A stretch of DNA of 64,000 nt from Prauserella_A oleivorans (GCF_042685745.1 NZ_JBHUNT010000001.1:1612001-1676000), one strand, 5' to 3'; positions 8,394-17,258 are shown, counted from the first letter of the stretch. Notes: generated by a model from the sequence alone, not told the origin. Numbers and translations: made by a program.

Positions 8394-9152
8394 TCAGACG
8401 AGGAGTTCGCCCTCCACGACCGTGACCGCCGTGCCTGCCAGCGTCACGCGGTCGCCGTCCACGCTCGCGCGCACGACGCCGCCGCGTGGTGACGCCTGCT
8501 CGCCCGTGAGGTCGGTGCGGCCGAGGCGGTCCGCCCAGTACGGCGCCAGCGTGCAGTGCGCCGATCCGGTCACCGGATCCTCCGGAACCCCCACGGCGGG
8601 CCCGAACACGCGGCTCACGAAGTCGACGCCGGGGCGGTCGCCGGGCGCGGTGAGGATCACGCACCGGGCGTCCCAGGTGGCGACGACGTCCAGGTCGGGC
8701 TCGCACTCGCGGACGTGCTTGGCGTCAGTGGTCACGACGAGGAGGTCGCTGACCCCGCGCGCCACGTACTCGACCGGCACGGACGGCAGCCCCGCCCGCA
8801 CGTCGTCGTCGGCGGGGGAGGGCGGGTCGGCCGGGAACACCATCTCGATCCGGCCGTCCTTCGCCATGCACCGCAGTTCCCCGGAGCGGGTGGTGAAGAC
8901 CTGCGATCCGCCGAGCACGTGGGCGCTCGCCAGCGTGGCGTGGCCGCACAGGTCGACCTCGGTCTCCGGGGTGAACCAGCGCAGGGACTTCGGGTCACTC
9001 GTGGTCACCACGAACGCCGTCTCCGAGTGCTTGAGTTCCGCGGCGACGGACTGCATCCACGAGTCGTCGGCGGGCGCGTCCAGCAGGACCACGCCGGCGG
9101 GGTTACCGCGGAAGGCGGAGTCGGTGAACGCATCGACGATGTACAGGCGCAT
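8394..9152 (-). CDS. PhzF family isomerase-like protein
   Basis: A 252-residue protein of the PhzF/diaminopimelate-epimerase fold. The N-terminus (YIVDAFTDSAFRGNPAGVV) and the catalytic Glu in LKHSETAFV are typical. The C-terminal half carries EDPVTGSAHC, the second-domain glycine/serine motif. Family members isomerise or epimerise small acids; no phenazine genes are present here, so that name should not be read as a pathway. It ends two bases after the channel pseudogene and is divergent from the acyl-CoA ligase. Confidence 0.86.
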   Translation of the reverse strand: MRLYIVDAFTDSAFRGNPAGVVLLDAPADDSWMQSVAAELKHSETAFVVTTSDPKSLRWFTPETEVDLCGHATLASAHVLGGSQVFTTRSGELRCMAKDGRIEMVFPADPPSPADDDVRAGLPSVPVEYVARGVSDLLVVTTDAKHVRECEPDLDVVATWDARCVILTAPGDRPGVDFVSRVFGPAVGVPEDPVTGSAHCTLAPYWADRLGRTDLTGEQASPRGGVVRASVDGDRVTLAGTAVTVVEGELLV

Positions 9153-9303
9153 GACGTCAACCTAGCCGCTCACCGCTCTGCCCGGGGTGGCTGCCCGCTG
9201 ACACCCCGTGGCACCGGCTGCACTCGTTGTGCTGATGGCCTCCGGGCGGCGGCGTTCCTAGACTCTTCCTCGACACGTCAACGTCGACGTCCAGGAGTGG
9301 ATC

Positions 9304-10962
9304 ATGCCGAACCCATCCGCCGTACCCAGCTATGCCTCCGGCATCTCGGACGTCCCGCTGCTCGGTGACACCATCGGAGACAACCTCGACCGCACTGTGC
9401 AGGCACACGGCGATCGCGACGCGCTCATCGACCAGGCAGGCGGCAGGCGGTGGACCTACCGCGAGTTCAACGCCGAGGTCGACGCCCTCGCGCTCGGACT
9501 GCTCGCCAACGGCGTGTCGAAAGGCGACCGGGTTGGCATCTGGGCGCCGAACTGTCCGGAATGGACGTTCGTGCAGTACGCGACCGCCAAGATCGGCGCC
9601 ATCCTGGTGAACATCAACCCGGCCTACCGTGCGCACGAGCTCGAGTACGTGCTCAACCAGGCCGGCATCCGCATGCTCATCGCGGCCGAGCGCTTCAAGA
9701 CCTCTGACTACGTGGCCATGATCAGTGAGGTCCGGCCGCGCTGCCCGGCGCTCACCGACGTCGTCCTGATCGGTGGCGACGAGTGGCACGCACTGAGTCG
9801 CACCGGGCGCGAGGCCGATCCGGCACGGCTCGCCGAGGTGCAGCGGACCCTGAGCGCGGACGACCCGATCAACATCCAGTACACGTCGGGCACCACGGGT
9901 TTTCCGAAGGGCGCCACGCTCAGCCACCACAACATCCTCAACAACGGCTTCTTCGTCGGCGAGTTGTGCAACTACACCGAGTGCGACGTCATCTGCATCC
10001 CGGTGCCCTTCTACCACTGCTTCGGCATGGTGATGGGCAACCTCGCGGCCACGACGCACGGCGCGTGCATGGTGATCCCGGCGCCTGCGTTCGACCCGAA
10101 GGCGACGCTCGAGGCAGTGCAGGCGCAGCGCTGCACGTCGCTGTACGGGGTGCCCACGATGTTCATCGCCGAGCTGTCCGAGCCCTCGTTCGACGACTAC
10201 GACCTGTCCAGCCTGCGGACCGGCATCATGGCGGGCTCGCCGTGCCCGGTCGAGGTGATGAAGCAGGTGATCGAGCGGATGGGCATGGCGGAGGTGTCGA
10301 TCTGCTACGGCATGACCGAGACCTCGCCGGTGTCCACCCAGACGCGGGCCGACGACTCGATCGAACGGCGCGTGTCGACGGTCGGCCGCGTCGGGCCGCA
10401 CCTGGAGGTCAAGATCGTCGACCCGGCCACCGGATTGACCGTGCCGCGCGGAGAACCCGGTGAGCTGTGCACCCGCGGCTACTCGGTGATGCTCGGCTAC
10501 TGGGAGGAACCGGACAAGACGGCCGAGGCCATCGACGCGGCGCGCTGGATGCACACCGGCGACCTCGCGGTGATGGACGACGAGGGCTACGTCAACATCA
10601 CCGGCCGCATCAAGGACATGGTCATCCGGGGCGGCGAGAACGTCTACCCGCGCGAGATCGAGGAGTTCCTCTACACCCACCCCGACATCCTTGACGCTCA
10701 GGTGATCGGCGTGCCGGATGCGCGCTACGGCGAGGAGCTCATGGCGTGGATCCGCATGCGGGAGGGCGCGGAACCGCTGACCGCGGAAAGCCTCCGCGAG
10801 TTCTGCACCGGCAAACTCGCCCACTACAAGATCCCGCGTTACGTCCACGTCGTCGACGACTTCCCGATGACCGTCACGGGCAAGGTCCGCAAGGTCGAGA
10901 TGCGGGAGAAGGCCGTCGAGCTGCTGGGGCTGCAGGAGCTCGCGAAGGCGAAGCACGCGTAG
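9304..10962 (+). CDS. Fatty acid-CoA ligase (AMP-binding)
   Basis: A 552-residue acyl-adenylating enzyme that activates a fatty or other carboxylic acid to its CoA thioester. The P-loop is YTSGTTGFPKGATLSHHN near residues 198-215. Then come YGMTETSPV near 339, the hinge region GDLAVMDDEGYVNITGR, and the C-terminal catalytic lysine in MTVTGKVRK. A ribosome site (CCAGGAG) precedes ATG 9304. The promoter region holds TAGACT (9259-9264) and the 10-bp palindrome ACGTCGACGT (9281-9290). The acid specificity cannot be assigned. No other fatty acid gene is adjacent. Confidence 0.9.
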   Translation: MPNPSAVPSYASGISDVPLLGDTIGDNLDRTVQAHGDRDALIDQAGGRRWTYREFNAEVDALALGLLANGVSKGDRVGIWAPNCPEWTFVQYATAKIGAILVNINPAYRAHELEYVLNQAGIRMLIAAERFKTSDYVAMISEVRPRCPALTDVVLIGGDEWHALSRTGREADPARLAEVQRTLSADDPINIQYTSGTTGFPKGATLSHHNILNNGFFVGELCNYTECDVICIPVPFYHCFGMVMGNLAATTHGACMVIPAPAFDPKATLEAVQAQRCTSLYGVPTMFIAELSEPSFDDYDLSSLRTGIMAGSPCPVEVMKQVIERMGMAEVSICYGMTETSPVSTQTRADDSIERRVSTVGRVGPHLEVKIVDPATGLTVPRGEPGELCTRGYSVMLGYWEEPDKTAEAIDAARWMHTGDLAVMDDEGYVNITGRIKDMVIRGGENVYPREIEEFLYTHPDILDAQVIGVPDARYGEELMAWIRMREGAEPLTAESLREFCTGKLAHYKIPRYVHVVDDFPMTVTGKVRKVEMREKAVELLGLQELAKAKHA

Positions 10963-11875
10963 GCCGGGCGGTTCGGTGGTGGGCCGCTGGTTGGGTGGTG
11001 GGCCGGCGGGTCGCCGGCGGGTGATCTGCTGCGCCGTTGCGGTGCGCTGCCGGTCTTTCCGGGCTGAGGCGGCCCGGCAGCCATGCCGGGCTAGCGGCGG
11101 CCTGCCCGGCGTGGCGGTCTGATGCGGCCGCCGGGCAGGCCGTGGTGCGCCGTCGGGACGTGGCGGTCCGGCGCTGGCCCGCTGGCACCTCGGGTGTGGA
11201 ACGGCCCGTGCTGCCGGTGGCTGGCCGCCGGGTCGCCGGCGGCCGGGCGAGGGCTACCTGGCCGTGGCGGTCCGGCGGGCGTGGCCGGTGACCTGGCGGA
11301 CGTAGCGGGGCTAGCGGCGGCTTACCCGCGATGGCAGTCTGGAGTGGCTCCCGATGGGGCGCCCGTGGTGCACCGCCGGTCAGATCTCGCGAGAGGGGCG
11401 GGCCCGGAGGGCCGTGACCGGGCTGGCGCGGCGACGCGGCTGCTGTGAATGGGCTCGGCGGTTCTGCCTGTCGTGGTGAACGGCCGGGCCGCGGGTCGTC
11501 GGATGCCGAGCCATCCGTTCGTGCTGGATGCGGCGACATGGCTGGGGTGCCGGCCGGGCTGGTGCGGCGACGCAGCTGACGTGGCGTTCGGGCCAGCCGT
11601 GCCCGAGCGGTTGCGGCGGTCCGGCCGAGCGGCGTTCTGTGGCGGTGACCCGGTTGGATTGCGGCCGTGGCCAGGGGCGGCTCACAGGGGCGTATCGGGC
11701 GCGTTGCGGTGACGCGGCCGGTGGGGTCGGTCTGCCGGTCCTTCCCAGGATTGGTGCACCCGTGATCCGGTCGGCCAATGTGCTCCGGTCGCTGTGTCGC
11801 GGTGGTGCCAGGTATGGCGGACACCGAACGACGCCGACTCAGCGACGGCCCGACCGACGCGCACTCCGCTGAACC
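10963..11875. repeat. Gene-free stretch with degenerate G/C-rich repeats
   Basis: This 913-base gap holds no credible gene; its open frames are low-complexity. A related 35-40 base word recurs, with cores GGGCTAGCGGCGG or GGGCTGGCGCGGCGACGCGG followed by GTGGCGGTC-like text. The best copies are near 11086-11121, 11306-11341, 11417-11450 and 11553-11590. The short word TGGCGGTC also appears near 11110, 11162 and 11267. The copies are too diverged to be a recent tandem array. Confidence 0.45.
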
Positions 11876-12979
11876 TTATGGCGTCGTATACGTGTGCCCA
11901 GCCGGCGTGGTGATGTGGAGGGTGCCGGTGTCGGTGAGGTGGAACTGCCAGCCGGGCGTGTGCTTGATGCGGTGATGACGGCGGCAGAGGCCGATGAGGT
12001 TGCGGGTGTTTGTTTCGCCGTTGCGTTGTTTCGGGATGACGTGGTCGAGGTCGCTGTAGTGGGCGGGCCGATGGCAGGTCGGAAAGCGGCATTCGCGGTC
12101 GCGGATCTTGACGTGGTCGGCGGTGACAGCTGGTGGCCGGTAGCGTTCGCGGCCGACGTCGATCGGGGCGCCGGTGCGGGGGTCGGTGATGATGCGGCGC
12201 CAGGTGGACTTGGGGTCGAAGGCGATCGCCCGGGCGATCGGGGCGGGCAGTGGACCGTGTCCGGCGAGTTCGCCGGGATTGTTGGCCAGGCCGACGAGGG
12301 TCGCCAGGTCGACGTGCACGAAGATCTCTGCCTTCGCGCTTGGTGTGCCCGCATGGTTGCCGAGCAGGAGATCGGCGAACACATCAGCCCGCAACTGATC
12401 CATCGTCCGCTGATCACCGGTGTTCCGGAGCGCGCGGGCCCGCCGGTCGATGCGGGCGTAGGCGGCCGAGGCGACTTCGGCAGGAAGGTTGGCGCTGAGT
12501 GTCGCCATCGCGTCGTCGGTGTGCATCAGCTCGACCTTACGCTCTCGCCGCCGGTTCTCCGCACGGGCGGCCGCACCGTCCGGGTCGACCTTGTGCACCG
12601 TGCGATTGACCATCCGCCGAATCGACGACGGATCCCGCCCGGCCAGCCGATCCGCCACCGCCGCATCAACCTCCCGCGCCAGAGAATCGGACAGCACCGA
12701 CGTCGGCCCGGCAACCTTTGACGCCTTGTAGGCATCAATCTCGCCACGCGACATCGCAGCCAACGTTTTCGGCAGCCGGGAAACCAAATCCCGCGCAAGC
12801 GTCATCTTGATCCGCGCGGAATTCTCGGAGATCGACAACGCCAACGCTAATTCGGATGCCACATCGACAGCATGACCCCGAGGCGTCGAATAGTCAGCAA
12901 GTGCCCGAGCTTGCAAAGCCTGAAGCCGAGCGATCTCCCGCTCCAGCTCCAGAACGCGCTCAATAGAAGTTTCCCCCAT
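11876..12979 (-). CDS. DUF222-HNH endonuclease family protein
   Basis: A 367-residue protein with an N-terminal DUF222 helical domain (residues about 5-250) and a C-terminal HNH nuclease motif (CRFPTCHRPAHYSDLDHVI, then NLIGLCRRHHRIKH). This is the dispersed actinobacterial 13E12-type family, often present in many genomic copies and linked to mobile DNA. The first 300 bases of the gene and the region upstream are richer in A/T than neighbouring genes, which suggests acquisition. The ATG at 12979 is the first one that leads directly into the family's coiled N-terminus. No terminal repeats or second mobility gene were seen. Confidence 0.85.
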   Translation of the reverse strand: MGETSIERVLELEREIARLQALQARALADYSTPRGHAVDVASELALALSISENSARIKMTLARDLVSRLPKTLAAMSRGEIDAYKASKVAGPTSVLSDSLAREVDAAVADRLAGRDPSSIRRMVNRTVHKVDPDGAAARAENRRRERKVELMHTDDAMATLSANLPAEVASAAYARIDRRARALRNTGDQRTMDQLRADVFADLLLGNHAGTPSAKAEIFVHVDLATLVGLANNPGELAGHGPLPAPIARAIAFDPKSTWRRIITDPRTGAPIDVGRERYRPPAVTADHVKIRDRECRFPTCHRPAHYSDLDHVIPKQRNGETNTRNLIGLCRRHHRIKHTPGWQFHLTDTGTLHITTPAGHTYTTP

Positions 12980-13338
12980 GCCAACGATTCTACCGAAAAA
13001 TCCGAGATCATTCGGGTGAAGCAAGAAACAGCGGAACGTGACCACGGGTCCGTTCCGTGGGGAACTGCCGCTAGTGATCAGACAGAGCAAGGTGATGCGT
13101 GGACCGGCAGTTTCCCACGGCGCGCCGAAGGCGTGCTTGAAACCCAACCACCAATGCAGCTCGGCAACCACGGCAATTGCCTACAGTCCGGAGAATGGCG
13201 GTGTGAACAGTCCATTCGCGGCCTATTTCGACCAACTCATTCGCCGGGTTTCCAAAGTCGCAGCGAGAAGTGGCAGCACCCAGAGCGTCCACAGATTTGC
13301 CACGGCAGGCGACAGGTGGCAACAGGTACGGCCAACGC

Positions 13339-13670
13339 GCCGACGGGAACGGCAGACACGGCGACGGCAGCGGCCGACACGGTCACGCGGTGACGCGGGC
13401 GGCTGGCACGGCAACCGCAACGGCGGACACGGCTACCGGAACGGCACACACGGCTACGCCAACCGTAGACACGGCGACCTAGACCCGGACATGGCGACGG
13501 GAACGGCAGACACGGCTACACCAACCGCAGACACGGCGACCCAGACCGCGGACACGGCTACCGGAACGGCAGACACGGCTACCGGAACGGCAGACACGGC
13601 TACCGGAACGGCAGACACGGCGACGCCAACGGTTGACACGGCTACCCAGACCGCAGACGCGGCGACCAAC
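13339..13670. repeat. Array of fifteen 21-bp repeats (locus 1)
   Basis: Fifteen head-to-tail units lie within 13339-13660, nearly all exactly 21 bp; one is 29 bp and one is 20 bp. A partial unit extends to 13670. The plus-strand consensus is GGCTACCGGAAC followed by GGCAGACAC. Units 13556-13576, 13577-13597 and 13598-13618 are identical. Unit 13493-13513 matches 19 of 21 bases of the reverse complement of the array at 47469. On the minus strand the array begins about 30 bases after the potassium channel stop. A GTG overlapping that stop opens a frame through the repeats with a VAVSAVP heptad. The rest of 12980-13701 shows no gene. Confidence 0.85.
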
Positions 13671-13701
13671 CTGCCCGGCCGGCAACCCCCGAGCCCGGCG
13701 A

Positions 13702-14739
13702 TCACCCCGCAGGCGCGCGGAGTGCGTCGGCGACGTCCTCCGCGGTGAGCCGGGTGTCACTGACGTAGTACAGCATCGCCCCGGCGGGCAGCTCGGTGGC
13801 GCCGTCCGGGTTGACGAGCAGCCCGTCACCGGTGCGGGCGGCCAGCAAGGTCGCGCCGTGCCGCCTGCCGAGTGCTGCGCGGCAGCGGTCGACGAGCACC
13901 GGGGCGGCGGACTCCGGCAGGGTCACCGAGTAGGTGTTGGCGCCGCCGGAGGTCATGAGCTCGGCGTACACCTCCGCGATGCCCGGCGAGGTCAGCTCCT
14001 CGGTGACCATGCGTGGGGAGTGCCACTGGACGGTGCTGATGCCGGGGTCGATGTAGCGCAGCAGCGACGACCGCTCCAGATCCCGCAGCGTGACGACGAG
14101 GTGGGCACTGGGGTTGACGTGGCGGACGGTCACGGTGATGGCCAGCGCCTCGTTGTCGTCCCGCGCGTCGACGAGCACCGTGCTCGCCCGATGGACGCCG
14201 GCCCGGCGCAGGGTCGCCGCGTCGGCGGGGTTGCCCCGCACGAACTGCACCGGCTCCTCGGGCATCGGATGCGTGGGCACCTCCTCCCACGTGCACAGCA
14301 CCACCCGGGAGTCGGTGTCGGCCACCACCTCGCGAAACATCCGTTCCGTCCGGCCCGGCGTGTATCCGATGAGGACGACGTGATCGCTGTCGTCCACCGT
14401 GATGGCTCCCTGCATCCGCCGCCCTCTCGCCCGTTCGATCACCGAAGCCAGCTTGGTGAACACCGTCGTCAGCGCGACGATGCCGCCGACGATCACATAC
14501 GCACCGACGACGTGCCCCCAGCCGGTCTCCGGGTAGAAGTCGCCGTAGCCGACCGTGGAGGCCGTCACGACGAAGTACCACCAGTAGTTCTCCGGCCGCA
14601 CCAGTTCGCTGCCCGCGGGTTCGGCAAGCGCGAGCAGTGGCCAGCTGGTCACGAAGACGAACCCGATGACCACCAACGGCGTCGCCCAGCTGCGGCCCGC
14701 CAGGAGCAGGGCGAGAAGGCGCGACAGGAAGAACGGCAC
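13702..14739 (-). CDS. Potassium channel with RCK (TrkA-N) domain
   Basis: A 345-residue two-helix potassium channel subunit. The first helix is near residues 18-38, the selectivity filter TVGYGD is at 62-67 and the second helix is near 75-97. A cytoplasmic RCK/TrkA-N Rossmann domain starts near residue 118 (DHVVLIGYTPG). The C-terminal region after about 260 resembles TrkA-C. Such channels are gated by ligands bound to the RCK ring. The gene stands alone on the minus strand; its 3' flank is the 21-bp repeat array, and the R2-like oxidase gene lies 41 bases upstream of its start. Confidence 0.92.
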   Translation of the reverse strand: MPFFLSRLLALLLAGRSWATPLVVIGFVFVTSWPLLALAEPAGSELVRPENYWWYFVVTASTVGYGDFYPETGWGHVVGAYVIVGGIVALTTVFTKLASVIERARGRRMQGAITVDDSDHVVLIGYTPGRTERMFREVVADTDSRVVLCTWEEVPTHPMPEEPVQFVRGNPADAATLRRAGVHRASTVLVDARDDNEALAITVTVRHVNPSAHLVVTLRDLERSSLLRYIDPGISTVQWHSPRMVTEELTSPGIAEVYAELMTSGGANTYSVTLPESAAPVLVDRCRAALGRRHGATLLAARTGDGLLVNPDGATELPAGAMLYYVSDTRLTAEDVADALRAPAG

Positions 14740-14780
14740 GGCGAAACACTACCGGTCGGCGCCCGCGCCCGGCGCGGATC

Positions 14781-15746
14781 TCAGCGTCCGGCGACCGTGT
14801 CGGCGAAGGCCTTCTCGTCCTCCTCGCCGAAGGTCTCCTCGAGCCGTTCCGGCGTGTGGTCCAGATCGATGGTGGCGACGTCCGCGCCCCGGGCCGACTC
14901 GATGGCACCGAGCCGCCGCTGTGCGCGGTCGGCCGCGTAGGTCACGAACTCGTCGTTGCTGATGCCGAAGGGCTCGCCGTCGAGCTGTGCGTTCACCCAC
15001 TCGATCATGCCGAGCGCGTGCGGGAGCAGCTCGGCCATGCGCTGCTGCACGACGTCCCACAGCGTGTCGTCGGCGGCGACGTGGCGGCGGCAGGTGAAGG
15101 TGCCCCACGCCATGTGCCTGCGTTCGTCGTCCCCGATGCGGCGGACGAGTTCCCGCATCCCGGGCAGGATGCCGCGGCCCGTGCACACCTTCTGCCACGC
15201 GTAGTACCCGGTGAGGGCGAGGGAGCCCTCGATGACGTGGTTGTAGGTCACGCTCGCCCGGACCTGGTTGGCGGGGCTGGGGTCGTCCGCGAGCAGGTGC
15301 AGCGATCGCGGCAGCTCCTCGTAGAACAGCGTGCGGTAGTGCGGGTTCTCCGCGACGTAGGGGTGCAGATCGTCGTCGAGCCCGACGGCGTCCATCCAGC
15401 GCCGGAAGACCTCGGTGTGCTTGGCCTCCTCGAAGCAGAACTGCGTCAGGTACATCTCGTCGCCGAGCCTGCCCTCCGCGGCCATGGCCCGCATGAACGG
15501 CTGGATGTCCTCGGTGACGGCTTCCTCGCCGGCGATGAACTGGGCACAAAGGAAGGTGGCGGCCCGGCGCTCCTCGTCGCTCAGCGATCTCCAGTCCCGG
15601 GCGTCCTGGCCGAAGTCGATGTCGGCGGGGTTCCAGAACTTCGCGTTACCCTTGACGAACAGCCGCAGCGGGAACGAGTCCCAGTTCAGTCCGCCCCGGC
15701 GCAGGGACTGGAATCCTTCACGGTGGGGCGTCACGGTTCCGGTCAT
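14781..15746 (-). CDS. R2-like ligand-binding oxidase
   Basis: A 321-residue ferritin-like protein of the R2lox group, related to ribonucleotide reductase R2 but carrying a Mn/Fe centre and a bound fatty-acid-like ligand. All metal ligands known from Mycobacterium tuberculosis Rv0233 are present with an offset of six: Glu74, Glu107, His110, Glu173, Glu208 and His211. The Val77 and Tyr168 pair that forms the ether cross-link is also conserved. The physiological reaction is unknown. The gene lies 12 bases after the TetR-type regulator on the same strand, so the regulator probably controls it. Confidence 0.9.
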   Translation of the reverse strand: MTGTVTPHREGFQSLRRGGLNWDSFPLRLFVKGNAKFWNPADIDFGQDARDWRSLSDEERRAATFLCAQFIAGEEAVTEDIQPFMRAMAAEGRLGDEMYLTQFCFEEAKHTEVFRRWMDAVGLDDDLHPYVAENPHYRTLFYEELPRSLHLLADDPSPANQVRASVTYNHVIEGSLALTGYYAWQKVCTGRGILPGMRELVRRIGDDERRHMAWGTFTCRRHVAADDTLWDVVQQRMAELLPHALGMIEWVNAQLDGEPFGISNDEFVTYAADRAQRRLGAIESARGADVATIDLDHTPERLEETFGEEDEKAFADTVAGR

Positions 15747-15758
15747 GCTGTTCTCCGT

Positions 15759-16349
15759 TCACTCCGTTGTGGACCTTGCGATCAGTGCCGAGGCGACCGC
15801 GGACACGCGCGTGGCCACGGTCTCCGTGGGCGGCGCGGGCAGCACCAGGTAGCTCAGCACCAGCCGGGACACGGTCTCGGCCACGGCCTCCGGCTCGGCG
15901 AGCGCAGGCAGCCGGTCGCGCAGAAAGGTCCCGACCAGTTCGGTGGCCACCCGCAGCACCGGTTCGCCCCGGGTGGTGAGCAGCGGCAGCAGGTCCTGGC
16001 CGGTCTCGGTGCCGACGGCGGCTGCCACGAGCCGGTTCTCGCGTGCGTGCTCGACGGTGAACGCGACGGCGTCGTGGATGCCGGCCACCACGTCGCCGGC
16101 GCTGTCCAGCCGGTGCTGGATCCCGTCGGCGAACTCGGCCATGGTCCGCAGTGCGACGGCCTGGGCGAGGCCGGCCTTGGTGCCGAACTCGTTGTAGACG
16201 GTCTGCCTGCTCACCCCGACGGCGGCCGCGACGTCGGCCATCCGCAGCCGGGCGTAGCCTCGCTCGGCGAGCAGGTCGGTGGCGGCGCTCAGCAGTTGCT
16301 CACGCAGCGTCGCCTTGGCCCGCTGGCCGAACCTGGTGACCTCCGACAC
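15759..16349 (-). CDS. TetR family regulator of the R2lox operon
   Basis: A 196-residue regulator with an N-terminal TetR HTH (MADVAAAVGVSRQTVYNEFG, residues about 34-53) and a helical ligand domain. GTG 16349 was chosen because a -35 TTGACA (16384-16379, minus strand) and a 17-base spacer place CAAGCT as a weak -10 ending seven bases before it, giving a leaderless start. ATG 16379 would add ten residues but would put the -35 inside the gene. The R2lox gene follows at once, and a HAD gene diverges from it across repeated TGTCAA sites. The ligand may be a fatty acid; that is a guess. Confidence 0.8.
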   Translation of the reverse strand: MSEVTRFGQRAKATLREQLLSAATDLLAERGYARLRMADVAAAVGVSRQTVYNEFGTKAGLAQAVALRTMAEFADGIQHRLDSAGDVVAGIHDAVAFTVEHARENRLVAAAVGTETGQDLLPLLTTRGEPVLRVATELVGTFLRDRLPALAEPEAVAETVSRLVLSYLVLPAPPTETVATRVSAVASALIARSTTE

Positions 16350-16357
16350 ATCCTCAG

Positions 16358-16414
16358 CTTGACACAAAACCGCTCTCATGTCAAGTCCATGGACACCGAA
16401 GGCTGCCATGTCAA
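16358..16414. promoter_or_regulatory. Shared operator region between TetR/R2lox and HAD genes
   Basis: The region holds CTTGACA (16358-16364) and TGTCAAG (16379-16385) as inverted arms. A further TGTCAA lies at 16409-16414, exactly 30 bases from the second. The palindrome GTCCATGGAC (16385-16394) sits between them. These overlap the minus-strand -35 TTGACA and lie just upstream of TACGGT (16421-16426), a plausible -10 for the HAD gene. It reads as the operator of the adjacent TetR protein, controlling both directions. Confidence 0.5.
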
Positions 16415-16432
16415 ACCGGCTACGGTGGAAGG

Positions 16433-17059
16433 GTGCGGATGTGCGTGGGCTTCGACCTGGACATGACGTTGATCGACCCACGGCCCGGCATGATCGCGGC
16501 CATGGACCAGCTCGCAGCGGAGACGGGACTCGCGCTCGACGGTGAGTACTTCGCCGCCAACCTAGGTCCACCGCTCGATCACGTGCTGCGCGGCTTCGAG
16601 GCGCCGGAGGAACGGATTCCCGAGCTGGTCGCGCGGTTCCGCGAGATCTACCCCGAGGTGGTCGTGCCCCGGACCGTGGCGCTGCCCGGCGCCGCGGAGG
16701 CTCTCGAGGCCGTGCGCGACAACGGCGGGACCACGCTTGTGGTCACCGGCAAGTACGGGCCGAACGCGGCGCTGCACGTCAAAGCCCTCGATCTCGCCGT
16801 CGACACCTTGGTGGGCGACCTGTGGGCGACCGGGAAGGCGGCCGCGCTGACCGAGCACGGCGCGTCCGTCTACGTGGGCGACCACGTCGGAGACATGCTC
16901 GGCGCACGTGCGGCGGACGCCATCGCGGTGGGTGTGCTCACCGGACCGTGCTCGCGCGAAGAACTGCTCGAGGCGGGCGCCGACGTGGTGCTCGACTCGC
17001 TCGCGGGGTTCCCGCAGTGGCTGGCTAGCGACCCCGGTGTTCGCGCACGAGTGAGATGA
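16433..17059 (+). CDS. HAD family phosphatase (phosphoglycolate phosphatase-like)
   Basis: A 208-residue HAD hydrolase. Motif I is DLDMTLID (residues 8-15), the motif II Thr lies in TLVVTGKYG, and motif IV is VYVGDHVGDMLGA. The alpha-helical cap is of the Gph/beta-phosphoglucomutase type. GTG 16433 lies seven bases after TACGGT, so a leaderless message is likely; ATG 16439 is the alternative two codons later. It diverges from the TetR/R2lox pair. Its 3' end overlaps the convergent small membrane protein gene by 35 bases. The substrate is unknown. Confidence 0.83.
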   Translation: MRMCVGFDLDMTLIDPRPGMIAAMDQLAAETGLALDGEYFAANLGPPLDHVLRGFEAPEERIPELVARFREIYPEVVVPRTVALPGAAEALEAVRDNGGTTLVVTGKYGPNAALHVKALDLAVDTLVGDLWATGKAAALTEHGASVYVGDHVGDMLGARAADAIAVGVLTGPCSREELLEAGADVVLDSLAGFPQWLASDPGVRARVR

Positions 17060-17258
17060 GCCCCAGCGCCAGGCCGAGCGGGGTGATCACGCCGGCGGCG
17101 ACGGAGAGCCATACCGGGAGGTCCTGAAAGCCGGCGGCGAAAAGCACGAACACCACGACGACGGCCAGCATGCCGAGGGCGAACAGGCCGATACCCAGCC
17201 GCATCAGCAACGGCTTGCTTTCCCTGGTCACGGTCTTGTCCGGCGCGGCGGTCTCCAT
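17025..17258 (-). CDS. Small two-helix membrane protein
   Basis: A 77-residue protein with a charged N-terminus and two hydrophobic helices (LGIGLFALGMLAVVVVFVLF and LPVWLSVAAGVITPLGLALG) joined by a short loop. I do not recognise a family. Its good hydrophobic architecture, codon bias and ATG start support a real gene. It overlaps the end of the HAD gene tail to tail. Nothing suggests a function beyond a membrane location. Confidence 0.62.
   Translation of the reverse strand: METAAPDKTVTRESKPLLMRLGIGLFALGMLAVVVVFVLFAAGFQDLPVWLSVAAGVITPLGLALGLISLVREHRGR

Noticed and set aside
10874..11824. A 316-codon minus-strand open frame
   Set aside because: The product is low-complexity Pro/Arg/Thr text, overlaps the acyl-CoA ligase end and has no family resemblance. 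G/C-rich DNA gives many such frames.
13339..13670. CRISPR-like array
   Set aside because: The 21-bp units are contiguous with no spacers, and there are no cas genes in the window. It is a plain tandem repeat.
13038..13748. A plus-strand frame of 236 codons through the 21-bp array
   Set aside because: It has no ribosome site, shifts composition abruptly at the repeats, and extends antisense into the channel gene. I treat it as a by-product of a period divisible by three.
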